This document shows positions 7,111 to 14,906 of a stretch of DNA of 32,443 bases, in pieces. The position numbers and the translations under genes were made by a program. The first letter of the stretch is position 1; each line of letters opens with the position of its first letter. The notes under the pieces are model-generated. The model saw only the letters and a list, made by a program, of their open reading frames with translations. It was not told the origin of the DNA and made no database searches. The stretch comes from JAXMBN01 sp046349875 (lineage in GTDB: Bacteria; Planctomycetota; Planctomycetia; Pirellulales; Pirellulaceae): contig JAXMBN010000054.1 of assembly GCA_046349875.1 (NCBI GenBank), positions 1 through 32,443 of the forward strand, in the 5' to 3' direction.

Positions 7111-9666
7111 ATGAAACGGATCCTGCCTATCTCGTTGACCTTATGCCTCATTCTTGGATGGCAAACGGCCGCTTATTCTCAAGAAGGAATCTCTTTGGAT
7201 CCGAGTTCAGAGACGAACGCGGCGCCTTATGCTGTCCAAAGAGGAGAAGGGCAGGGAAGGGGGCGTGTATATCGAGATCGAGTCGATCCTCAATGGATCG
7301 AAGGGACGTCGCGGTTTTGGTATCGAGTGGCTCTCCCTGAAGGGCGACAAGAACTCGTCGTGGTCGATGCCGAAAAGGGAACTCGCCAACCAGCCTTTGA
7401 TCATGCGGCGGTTGCCAAGGCATTGGGGCAAGGAACGGCAGAGCGTCTTCCTATCGATGCTCTGCAGTGGGATGCTGCTTCGCAACGATGGATTCTCATC
7501 GGCAAATCAGGCCAATGGTTTTGGAATGAGACTGCAAAGACAGTCGAAGCAACCGATCGTGGTAAAGCTGCCAGCACTTCAAACAAACTTACCTCGAACG
7601 TCAGTGACGATGCACCTCGGACGGGCATGGAAACCGAAGTCGTGTTCGAGAACCAGCTCGAAAACGAAGTTGAAATCTTTTGGCTTAGCACCGAAGGCCG
7701 CCGTCAATCCTATGGCAAGATTGCGCCCAAAGGATCTCGATCCCAGCATACGTTTGGAGGCCATCGATGGGCCATCGTCGATCATCGCGGTGAAACCTTG
7801 GGGACTTATGCGGCGAGCGATACGCCTTCAACGCTTGTCATCGACGGCAAGCAATCGAGTGTGCCTCGCGGAAGTGGCGGTCCGCGACGCCCCAATCGAC
7901 CTCGCGGTCCAGTCGCTCGCGAAGTCTCACCCGATGGGAAGTGGCGAGTCTTCGTCCGCGACTCCAATCTCTTTTTGCAATCCACCGAACCCAATGCTCC
8001 CGAAGCCAAAGCTTTGACGCAAGATGGCAAGGAAGGCAATGCCTACTCTCAATTTTCTTGGTCTCCCGATTCGCGATTTGTCGCGGCCTTCCGTACTGAA
8101 ACGGCGGAGAAGAAAGAAGTTCATCTCGTTCAATCCTCGCCTCCTGAAGGTGGTCGAGCGGTTCTGCATTCCCGTTCGTATGCATTGCCTGGTGACACCT
8201 TCACTCGCCATCAGGTGCAGCTCATCGCTGTCGAGAATGGAAACGTTTGGACGCCGCAAGTCGAACCCTTTGAAAGCGAATGGGCTCGCCCCATCATACG
8301 TTGGTCTCCGCAGGGAAACAAACTTCGCTATGAGCAAATCGATCGAGGACACCAGCGATTTCGCGTTTTCGAGTTCGATCCAGCCGATCGAACTCATCGG
8401 ACTTTGGTCGATGAACAATCCAAGACATTCATTTGGACCATGCACATTGAAAACCACAACTTACCTCCAGTGATGTGGCTTTCAGAAACGGACGAGTTCA
8501 TTCATGTTTCGGAACAGGAAGGTTGGCGTCATCTTTATCTCATCGATGCCAAGGATGGTACGTTGAAGAATCGAATCACGCAGGGTTCCTGGGTAGTGCG
8601 TGGTATCGATTCGATTGATGAAGAGAAGCGACAAATCTGGTTTCGCGCCAGCGGAATCTATCCCGATCAAGATCCCTATTTGATCCATTATGGCCGCGTC
8701 AACTTTGATGGAACCGGCCTGGTTTGGTTGACTGCGGGTCATGGACATCACACCGTTCAATATTCACCCGACAAACGATTCCTCATCGATTCCTATTCGC
8801 GGGTCGACCTCGCTCCGGTGAGCGAACTTCGTCGTGTTTCCGATGGCTCTTTGGTATGCCAGCTCGAAGAAGCAGATGTTTCCTCATTGAAACAGTCGGG
8901 ATGGAAAGCTCCTGAAGTCTTCGTCGCCAAAGGTCGTGATGGCAAAACCGATATCTGGGGTATCATCTGCCGTCCCAAAGACTACGATCCCACCAAGAAG
9001 TATCCCGTGATCGAAGACATCTACGCCGGCCCGCAAAGTTCTTACGTTCCGAAAACCTTCTCCGCTTCACAACGCTACGAGTCGTTGAATCGGCTCGGTT
9101 TTGTCGTGGTCAAGATCGACGGCATGGGAACGGCCAATCGCTCCAAGGCCTTTCACGACGTTTGTTTTCAGAACCTGAAAGATGCTGGATTCGAAGATCG
9201 AATCCTGTGGATGAAGGCCGCAGGAAAAAAATATCCGGAACTTGATCTCGATCGGGTCGGAATCTATGGCACTTCGGCAGGTGGGCAAAATGCAGGTGCA
9301 GCCGTCTTGTTTCATCCTGAATTTTATAAAGTGGCGGTGGCGGCCTGCGGTTGCCACGACAATCGGATGGACAAGGCATCTTGGAACGAACAATGGATGG
9401 GCTATCCCGTTGGACCTCACTATGCCGCAAGTTCCAATATCGATAACGCGCATCGCTTGGGCGGAAAACTCTTGTTGATCGTGGGCGAGATGGATACGAA
9501 TGTTCCTCCCGAATCAACATTGCGTTACGCCGACGCGCTGATCCGAGCCAACAAAGACTTTGACCTATTGGTAGTTCCCAACGCCGGTCACGGAATGGGA
9601 GGTGCCTACGGCCAGCGACGGATGCACGACTACTTTGTGCAACATCTCAAACCCAACGCTGGTTGA
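7111..9666 (+). CDS. secreted S9 (prolyl oligopeptidase / DPP IV-like) peptidase with an embedded VHL-beta-like domain
   Basis: Serine peptidase of the alpha/beta-hydrolase S9 family acting on peptides outside the cytoplasm. A signal peptide covers residues 1-23 (MKRILPISLTLCLILGW, ending AYSQE). Residues about 173-232 resemble a von Hippel-Lindau beta domain (VVFENQLENEVEIFWL, then SQHTFGGHRWAIVDHRG). A DPP IV-type beta-propeller follows, beginning at REVSPDGKWRVFVRDSNLFL. The catalytic domain holds the nucleophile Ser722 in GTSAGG (where DPP IV has GWSYGG), Asp795 in GEMDTNVPP and His827 in NAGHGMGG. At 851 residues it is longer than DPP IV because of the N-terminal insertion. It stands alone, reading into the repeat-rich spacer before the convergent nnrE gene. 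Confidence 0.92.
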   Translation: MKRILPISLTLCLILGWQTAAYSQEGISLDPSSETNAAPYAVQRGEGQGRGRVYRDRVDPQWIEGTSRFWYRVALPEGRQELVVVDAEKGTRQPAFDHAAVAKALGQGTAERLPIDALQWDAASQRWILIGKSGQWFWNETAKTVEATDRGKAASTSNKLTSNVSDDAPRTGMETEVVFENQLENEVEIFWLSTEGRRQSYGKIAPKGSRSQHTFGGHRWAIVDHRGETLGTYAASDTPSTLVIDGKQSSVPRGSGGPRRPNRPRGPVAREVSPDGKWRVFVRDSNLFLQSTEPNAPEAKALTQDGKEGNAYSQFSWSPDSRFVAAFRTETAEKKEVHLVQSSPPEGGRAVLHSRSYALPGDTFTRHQVQLIAVENGNVWTPQVEPFESEWARPIIRWSPQGNKLRYEQIDRGHQRFRVFEFDPADRTHRTLVDEQSKTFIWTMHIENHNLPPVMWLSETDEFIHVSEQEGWRHLYLIDAKDGTLKNRITQGSWVVRGIDSIDEEKRQIWFRASGIYPDQDPYLIHYGRVNFDGTGLVWLTAGHGHHTVQYSPDKRFLIDSYSRVDLAPVSELRRVSDGSLVCQLEEADVSSLKQSGWKAPEVFVAKGRDGKTDIWGIICRPKDYDPTKKYPVIEDIYAGPQSSYVPKTFSASQRYESLNRLGFVVVKIDGMGTANRSKAFHDVCFQNLKDAGFEDRILWMKAAGKKYPELDLDRVGIYGTSAGGQNAGAAVLFHPEFYKVAVAACGCHDNRMDKASWNEQWMGYPVGPHYAASSNIDNAHRLGGKLLLIVGEMDTNVPPESTLRYADALIRANKDFDLLVVPNAGHGMGGAYGQRRMHDYFVQHLKPNAG

Positions 9667-9671
9667 TCGAG

Positions 9672-9861
9672 CATTGTTGACTTCCAGTCCCTGGACATTG
9701 TTGACTTCCAGTCCCTTGGAAGGTGTTTTTTCGATAGCACCTTGAACGTGAGGGGCTTTTGCGAAGACTTTTAGAAGACTATTTAAGAAGACCATTTAAG
9801 AAGACTATTAAGAAAACTATTTAGAAAACTATTTAAGAAGACCTTCCAGGGACTGGAAGTC
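9672..9861. repeat. repeat cluster: two direct and one inverted copy of a hairpin-forming 20-mer flanking tandem 13-14-base repeats
   Basis: CATTGTTGACTTCCAGTCCC occurs at 9672-9691 and again at 9696-9715 (period 24). A reverse-complement copy of its core (CTTCCAGGGACTGGAAGTC) is at 9843-9861. Each copy holds a small palindrome of the form TTCCAG-3 nt-CTGGAA (perfect at 9844-9858). Between the copies, 9763-9841 is AT-rich and carries about six imperfect copies of GAAGACTATTTAA. The cluster lies exactly between two convergent genes, so it could act as a bidirectional terminator or be a small non-autonomous mobile element. I cannot tell which from one copy of the locus. Confidence 0.75.
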
Positions 9862-9878
9862 GACTTTGGAAGGCGATC

Positions 9879-10580
9879 TTAAAACCCGCGGCAAAGTTTG
9901 GGGACGCCAATGTCAACTACATGGACTTGTCCGAGATAGGGCAGGGCAGTGGGCTGGCGAAACCCAATCTTCGGAGCCACGAAGGTGATCGTATGATCCG
10001 CCCGAAAGCATACGGCATCAGCGATCCCCGTATCACAATCCAATCCAGTGGGAATGTCGATTGCAATCCGCATCCCGCTTGCCCGATTGCACCGTTCGAT
10101 CCACTCACGGAAAGGGGATCGAACGGCTCCGCGAGCTCCCGTACCCAAAACAGCATCCACGAGAACAGCCGCCGATTGAATTGCTTCTTCGAGCGCAGGA
10201 TCTTCGGTCTGCACAACATGGCCGATGGCTAACTTTCCCAAAACTGCGATGCGATAATTCGCTTCGCAGTCGGGAGACATCGATTCTGCACGGATCGCTG
10301 CTGGATCTTTTCCAAGCACCCATACGCTGGCATCGATCCCCATGAGTTCACAATGGCGAGCGATGACGAAACCATCGCCACCGTTGTTGCCGGTTCCACA
10401 AAGGATCACAACCGGTCCCATGGGACCAAGACGATGCAGGATTTCCGCCGCTCCACGACCTGCATTCTCCATCAGCACCAAACCCGACATGCCGAATTCC
10501 GCGATGGCGCATTGGTCGATCGAGCGAACTTCATCGCGGGTCAAATAGGGATAGGGCCCTGATGCTTGGAACTCCGCCAT
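9879..10580 (-). CDS. nnrE: NAD(P)H-hydrate epimerase (YjeF_N domain)
   Basis: Repairs damaged NADH/NADPH by interconverting the R and S hydrates so that the partner dehydratase can restore the cofactor. The Rossmann-like YjeF_N domain is visible throughout: LTRDEVRSIDQCAIAEFG at the start, VLMENAGRGAAE, the nucleotide-binding loop CGTGNNGGDGFVIAR near residues 61-75, VDAVLGTGARGAV, and AIDIPTGLDCDTG with the catalytic-site Asp. At 233 residues it is only the epimerase domain; the ADP-dependent dehydratase half found in bifunctional Nnr is absent. The start lies 2 bases after the stop of the HtrA-like gene, so the two form an operon, although no functional link is evident. Confidence 0.93.
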   Translation of the reverse strand: MAEFQASGPYPYLTRDEVRSIDQCAIAEFGMSGLVLMENAGRGAAEILHRLGPMGPVVILCGTGNNGGDGFVIARHCELMGIDASVWVLGKDPAAIRAESMSPDCEANYRIAVLGKLAIGHVVQTEDPALEEAIQSAAVLVDAVLGTGARGAVRSPFREWIERCNRASGMRIAIDIPTGLDCDTGIADAVCFRADHTITFVAPKIGFRQPTALPYLGQVHVVDIGVPKLCRGF

Positions 10581-10582
10581 AC

Positions 10583-11800
10583 CTATTCCGATGATCCTAA
10601 CGTCACTGGAATGTTGAGCTGCTTTCCTTTGCGAACGACCGTCAAGACAACTTGATCCCCTTCCTTTTTGTTCTCGATGATCGTCGTGATGTCGTCGGCT
10701 TTGGCGATTCGCGTTCCATCGATACCAATGATGAGATCCGCGGAAGAATTGTCGACGACTTCTTGATCAAATACAAAGCCGGCGCGTTTGACTTGCTTTC
10801 GCACCAGTTTAAATCCTTGCACGCCAGCCTTTTCTGCAGGCCCTCCCGGTGTCACATTGACGACGAGCACCCCGATCCCTTCTTCGGTTTCATAGACGCG
10901 CGTGATCCCAATCGTGGGGCGCGTAACACGGCCACTTTGAATCAACTGAGGAGCCAAGCGCTTGATCGTATTGACAGGGATCGAAAATCCAATCCCCGTA
11001 TTGTCGCCGGTGTTGGTGGCAATGGCTGTGTTCATCCCGATCAGTTCACCTTTGGTGTTGAGCAATGGGCCGCCGGAATTTCCTTGGTTGAGAGCCGCAT
11101 CGATTTGAATGATCGACTTCATCGTTCTGCGATTGCGCGATGGGAGCTGTCGATTCAAACTGGAAATAATTCCATCGGTCATCGTGCGTTCCAATCCAAA
11201 AGGATTGCCGATCGCAAGCACGCGCTGTCCCACCCGCAGATTGCTCGAATCGCCCATGGGGATCGGATACAACTGCTGCTCAGGAGCATTGATGCGAAGG
11301 ATCGCTACATCGTTCTCGGGATCTTGACCAACCAGTTCGGCTGCGTAGGCTTCGCCATTGAACAACGTGACATTGATATCGCGAGCACCTTCGATCACGT
11401 GATGATTGGTGAGGATATGCCCCTGCTTGTCAATGACCGATCCACTACCGCTCCCTTCGACAGCCGAAACCATCAAGAAAGAATCGGGACGAATCGACTT
11501 GGTCGATATGTAGACGACACCAAGGTTGCGCTGTTCATAGACGCGAACATTGACCAACTCTTCAGGGGTAAGATCGGCCAATGGATCGACCGTTGCCGCT
11601 CCATTCGCTTGCAGCCCAAGATTGAGGGCAGGGGAGGGTGCGCCTGTTGGAGGAAGACCGCCGGTTTGTGTGAAGGGAGCGTTCGGTGCGGTTGCGAGAG
11701 GCGATTGAGCCCAAGTAATGGGCCACTGATCATGAAGAAACCACCCCACCGTCATCCCAATCAGAACGAATACCAAACAGAAAAGTCCCTTTCGCAACAT
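10583..11800 (-). CDS. HtrA/Deg-type membrane-anchored serine protease with PDZ domain
   Basis: Periplasm-facing quality-control protease. The start at 11800 (MLRKGLFCLVFVLIGMTVGW) is preferred over 11836 because GGAGG sits 5 bases ahead of it and it begins directly with the signal anchor. A Pro/Ala/Thr-rich linker follows. The trypsin-like domain shows the catalytic triad: His in ILTNHHVIEG (near residue 134), Asp in DPENDVAILRI (near 163) and Ser in QGNSGGPLL (near 241). A single PDZ domain occupies the C-terminal 110 residues (RPTIGITRVYETEEGIGVLV, then ADLIIGIDGTRIAKADD), with an unusual charged insert (KLVRKQVKRAGFVFDQE). It is the first gene of a two-gene operon with nnrE and is divergent from recG. 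Confidence 0.93.
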   Translation of the reverse strand: MLRKGLFCLVFVLIGMTVGWFLHDQWPITWAQSPLATAPNAPFTQTGGLPPTGAPSPALNLGLQANGAATVDPLADLTPEELVNVRVYEQRNLGVVYISTKSIRPDSFLMVSAVEGSGSGSVIDKQGHILTNHHVIEGARDINVTLFNGEAYAAELVGQDPENDVAILRINAPEQQLYPIPMGDSSNLRVGQRVLAIGNPFGLERTMTDGIISSLNRQLPSRNRRTMKSIIQIDAALNQGNSGGPLLNTKGELIGMNTAIATNTGDNTGIGFSIPVNTIKRLAPQLIQSGRVTRPTIGITRVYETEEGIGVLVVNVTPGGPAEKAGVQGFKLVRKQVKRAGFVFDQEVVDNSSADLIIGIDGTRIAKADDITTIIENKKEGDQVVLTVVRKGKQLNIPVTLGSSE

Positions 11801-11805
11801 GGGAG

Positions 11806-11810
11806 CCTCC
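11806..11810 (-). promoter_or_regulatory. Shine-Dalgarno site that decides the HtrA-like start
   Basis: On the minus strand GGAGG is followed by 5 bases and then the ATG at 11800. No comparable site precedes the upstream in-frame ATGs (11836 and 11812), which supports the shorter start. Confidence 0.6.
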
Positions 11811-11837
11811 ATCCTATTTCCTGTGTTGTTGGACAAG

Positions 11838-11865
11838 TTTTCCTTCGAGAATTTTCCTTCGAGAA
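11838..11865. repeat. 14-base tandem duplication in the htrA-recG divergent region
   Basis: TTTTCCTTCGAGAA occurs twice back to back (11838-11851 and 11852-11865) and a third partial copy (TTTTCC) follows. If the shorter HtrA start is right, the repeat lies in the 5' leader of that transcript and between the two divergent genes. It could be a slipped-strand duplication or paired protein-binding sites; nothing in the sequence decides. Confidence 0.7.
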
Positions 11866-11984
11866 TTTTCCATCGCGAATATCGATCGATTCGATTATAG
11901 ACCCCTTGTCGAAGCCTACGACTCTAGCGCACACTTGTATACCATCATACACCTTGGCATCGAAGGGGAAAGGTGTGGTACAAA

Positions 11985-14084
11985 ATGGCGACGATGACCG
12001 ATTCCAAACGCAACGATTCACCTCTCGATACACCCTTGCAGTTTTTCCCTGGGGTAGGACCGGAACGCGCTGCCTTGCTTGAAAAGCTGCAGATCGATCG
12101 CCCGATCGATCTGCTATTCTATTTCCCGCGAGCCTATCAAAACGTCGCTCCGATTAAAGATGCGAGCGGGCTTGAAGCGGATGTGCTCAGTTCGGTGGTC
12201 GGCAAGATCGAAGCGATCGACCTGCGAAGCTATGAAGATGGCCGAACTTCCTTGGGAGCGTTGCTCGATATCGGCGGAGGCTTTGTTCGTTTGGTTTGGT
12301 TCAATCAACCCTTTCGGCGCCATCAACTCGTTCGTGGTACACGGCTAATTGCGACGGGCATTCCCAAGTCGACCGGCATCTCGTGGCAGATGCGACACCC
12401 TGAAATTCAGGTGTTGGATGCGGATGCCCCCATGCCCACGATGAAGCCCATTCCCATCTATGGACTGACCGAAGGTCTCCAGCAAAAGCATCTCTATAAG
12501 ATGGTCGAGCATGCTCTTGAAAAACTATCTTCGCTCATACCCGATGTCCTTCCGGAATCTTTTCGTCGCGATCACGAGTTGCTCGACATCCACGAGGCTC
12601 TCAAAAAAATCCATCAACCCGAAACAATGGAAGAAGCCAAGGCAGCTCGCCGTCGTTTCATCTTTCAGGAGTTGCTGATCTATCAACTGGCATTGGGCAT
12701 GCGTCGTTCTCAACTTCGGAAAGGCCCACCCGCTCCTTCGCTTCCTCCATCGGTCCTCATCGATCAACGCATCTTGCGGAGATTTCCATTTGAGCTCACG
12801 GGGGATCAACAAAAGGCGATTCAGGATGTAGGTGCCGATATGGGACTCACCGTTCCCATGAATCGGCTGATTCAAGGAGATGTGGGTAGTGGCAAAACGG
12901 TCATCGCCCTCTATGCGATGCTCCTTGCGGTGGCTCATCGTTATCAAGCCGCGTTGATGGCCCCGACCGAAGTCCTTGCCCGACAACACGCTTCGCGACT
13001 GCAACAGGGCTTGCAGGGTAGTCAAGTTCATGTGGAGCTTTTGACAGGTTCGTTGGGGCAACGCGATCGCCGGGAGCTCATGGAGCGAATCGCTTTGGGC
13101 ACGGTAGATATCGTGGTGGGGACTCAAGCATTGTTGAGTGAGCATGTGGAGTTCGCCAAGCTGGGACTAATCGTCATCGATGAACAACACAAGTTTGGTG
13201 TCATGCAACGCGCCGCATTGCGAGGAGCCAAGTCGCAACCCCACTGCTTGATTCTGTCGGCGACCCCGATTCCGCGAACATTGACCATGACGCTCTTCGG
13301 CGACTTGGATGTTTCGCTACTAAAAGAAAAGCCGGCAGGTCGCGCGGTGGTGCATACCTATCTCGGTCAGAAATCGCAGCAAGACAGCTGGTGGTCGTTC
13401 GTATCCAAACAAGTCCAACAAGGACGTCAGGCCTATGTGATTGCTCCACGAGTCGATCAAGAAGAGGAGGACGATCTGCACGGTGCCGAACAACTCTTTG
13501 AAACGCTTCAGCAGGGACCGCTGTCTCATCTGCGTTTAGGCTTGCTTCACGGGCGGATGGATGGCGAAACCAAGCAGCAGGTTTTGGATCGATTCAATGA
13601 TGGCGAGATCGATGTGTTGGTAGCGACGACGGTGGTGGAAGTGGGTATCGACGTTCCCAATGCCACCGTGATGACGATCTTGGATGCCGATCGTCTTGGA
13701 TTAGCTCAGCTACACCAATTGCGAGGCCGCATTTCGCGCGGATCATTCCCTGGATATCTATGTGTTTTTGCAAGTGGTGACGCAAGCCCCGATGATAACG
13801 CTCGCCTCCAGGCACTCGCCTCAACAGAAGATGGATTTCAATTAGCCGAACTTGATTTAAAGATGCGAGGGCCCGGCAATCTTCTGGGGACTCGTCAACA
13901 TGGCCTTCCTCCCTTTCGCATCGCTGACTTGCAACGCGATACTGAAATCCTCGAAGAATCGCGGCAAGCGGCTCAAGCGATTATGGCTCGCGATCCCGAG
14001 TTTGCGGACCCAAGCTGGTCCAAGGTCTTGCATCAAGTCCAGGGCAAACACGGCGAGATGCTCAGCCTAGCAGATGTCGGCTAG
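11985..14084 (+). CDS. recG: ATP-dependent DNA helicase RecG
   Basis: Branch-migrating helicase that remodels stalled replication forks and Holliday junctions. The N-terminal wedge/OB domain is recognisable from LQFFPGVGPERAALLEKL through DLLFYFPRAYQN. The helicase core carries Walker A GDVGSGKT (near residue 298), APTEVLARQHA, the DEQH box in VIDEQHKFGVMQR (near 398), SATPIPRTLTMT (motif III), then VVEVGIDVPNATVM, LHQLRGRISRG (motif VI) and the RecG-specific tail DLKMRGPGNLLGTRQHGLP. The length of about 700 residues is normal. Three nearby ATGs compete (11973, 11985, 11994) and the site is not decided by a clear ribosome binding sequence. The gene is divergent from the htrA-nnrE operon and intact. 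Confidence 0.96.
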   Translation: MATMTDSKRNDSPLDTPLQFFPGVGPERAALLEKLQIDRPIDLLFYFPRAYQNVAPIKDASGLEADVLSSVVGKIEAIDLRSYEDGRTSLGALLDIGGGFVRLVWFNQPFRRHQLVRGTRLIATGIPKSTGISWQMRHPEIQVLDADAPMPTMKPIPIYGLTEGLQQKHLYKMVEHALEKLSSLIPDVLPESFRRDHELLDIHEALKKIHQPETMEEAKAARRRFIFQELLIYQLALGMRRSQLRKGPPAPSLPPSVLIDQRILRRFPFELTGDQQKAIQDVGADMGLTVPMNRLIQGDVGSGKTVIALYAMLLAVAHRYQAALMAPTEVLARQHASRLQQGLQGSQVHVELLTGSLGQRDRRELMERIALGTVDIVVGTQALLSEHVEFAKLGLIVIDEQHKFGVMQRAALRGAKSQPHCLILSATPIPRTLTMTLFGDLDVSLLKEKPAGRAVVHTYLGQKSQQDSWWSFVSKQVQQGRQAYVIAPRVDQEEEDDLHGAEQLFETLQQGPLSHLRLGLLHGRMDGETKQQVLDRFNDGEIDVLVATTVVEVGIDVPNATVMTILDADRLGLAQLHQLRGRISRGSFPGYLCVFASGDASPDDNARLQALASTEDGFQLAELDLKMRGPGNLLGTRQHGLPPFRIADLQRDTEILEESRQAAQAIMARDPEFADPSWSKVLHQVQGKHGEMLSLADVG

Positions 14085-14119
14085 GCTTATCCTTCAAGAA
14101 TAAATAGGTCAAGGCTACA

Positions 14120-14145
14120 GAGTTCAACTGCAACTCAGTTTTCTA
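14120..14145. terminator. possible weak terminator between the convergent recG and Gly/Tyr-rich genes
   Basis: GAGTT at 14120-14124 and AACTC at 14132-14136 form a 5-bp stem with a 7-base loop, followed a few bases later by TTTT. The stem is short and A/T-rich, so this is only a candidate. It is supported mainly by its position between two convergent stops. Confidence 0.25.
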
Positions 14146-14161
14146 TTGGCCACTCAATGTT

Positions 14162-14767
14162 TTATTGGCCACCGACCGATATCACGCGAGCTCCATCGGG
14201 AAGGACCATACCTGGTCGCAAATCACCGGTTGGTTCGCCGCGTTCGTTCACTCCTCCGCGATACACATTGGATGAAGGTGCGACGCTCGTCGTTCCTGTG
14301 GAATAGCTTGGTGCATAACCATAGGAATAGGTCGAACCATAATTTGGCGAGGGAACATAGACGACGGAAGGACGAGGATAGTACGAAGAATATCCAAGGC
14401 CATATCCGGAATAGCCAAGCGACGAATATGGGTAGCGATAGCTATAGCCATAGTAAGGTGAACCGTAGTAACCACCTATCCCGGAATAACCGCCCAAGCC
14501 CGAGTAGCTTCCAAACCCAACGCTGATACCGCCGTACCCCAAACCTCCGTATCCCAAACTACTGTATCCAAGCCCGCTTCCATAGTAGTGGGAATGGCCA
14601 GCATGCGATCCTCCATAATGCCCTGCGTGCCCCATCGAATGCGATCCGCTATGGCCTGCGTGGCTATGCCCTTGTGCGAACAGGACGGGTCCGCCCATAC
14701 AACTGGCTATCCATACGGAAAACGCTATCAAACCACCACGAACGAATTTGCCCCCACGTTGCCCCAT
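14162..14767 (-). CDS. secreted Gly/Tyr/Ser/His-rich low-complexity protein
   Basis: This 201-residue product begins with a basic N-terminus and a hydrophobic signal (GGLIAFSVWIASCMGGPVLF, then AQG). It then has a His/Gly/Ser-rich stretch (GHSHAGHSGSHSMGHAGHYG) followed by about 80 residues of GYG/YSSLGYGG-type repeats. The last 35 residues are ordinary in composition (RGGVNERGEPTGDLRPGMV). The composition suggests a secreted, flexible or metal-binding surface protein, as His-rich and Gly/Tyr-rich segments can bind metals or self-assemble; this is inference. No enzymatic domain is visible. It lies just beyond the reconstructed end of the ankyrin immunity gene on the same strand, with about 140 bases between. 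Confidence 0.7.
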   Translation of the reverse strand: MGQRGGKFVRGGLIAFSVWIASCMGGPVLFAQGHSHAGHSGSHSMGHAGHYGGSHAGHSHYYGSGLGYSSLGYGGLGYGGISVGFGSYSGLGGYSGIGGYYGSPYYGYSYRYPYSSLGYSGYGLGYSSYYPRPSVVYVPSPNYGSTYSYGYAPSYSTGTTSVAPSSNVYRGGVNERGEPTGDLRPGMVLPDGARVISVGGQ

Positions 14768-14906
14768 GATCCGATGCTCCTCTGCAACAGGTTTTTCAAT
14801 GATCCATAGACTCTTTAGATCATCGTAGGATGAGAAGCGTTCCAGAGAAAAGAGTGGAAAAAATCAACTATCGATTTTGTAACCGCCATCAAGCCTTTTC
14901 GATGCT

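Noticed and set aside
9763..9841. CRISPR array in the repeats between the S9 peptidase and nnrE genes
   Set aside because: The units are 13-14 bases, imperfect, adjacent without spacers of constant length, and no cas gene is present.
10652..12082. A 476-codon open frame on the plus strand opposite the HtrA-like gene
   Set aside because: It is the antisense shadow of a clear protease with all catalytic motifs. Its translation is Arg/Ile/Asp-rich with no recognisable fold.
14144..14172. Repeated TATTGGCCAC at 14144-14153 and 14163-14172
   Set aside because: Only two 10-base copies, one of them inside the end of the Gly/Tyr-rich gene; too short to call an element or attachment site.
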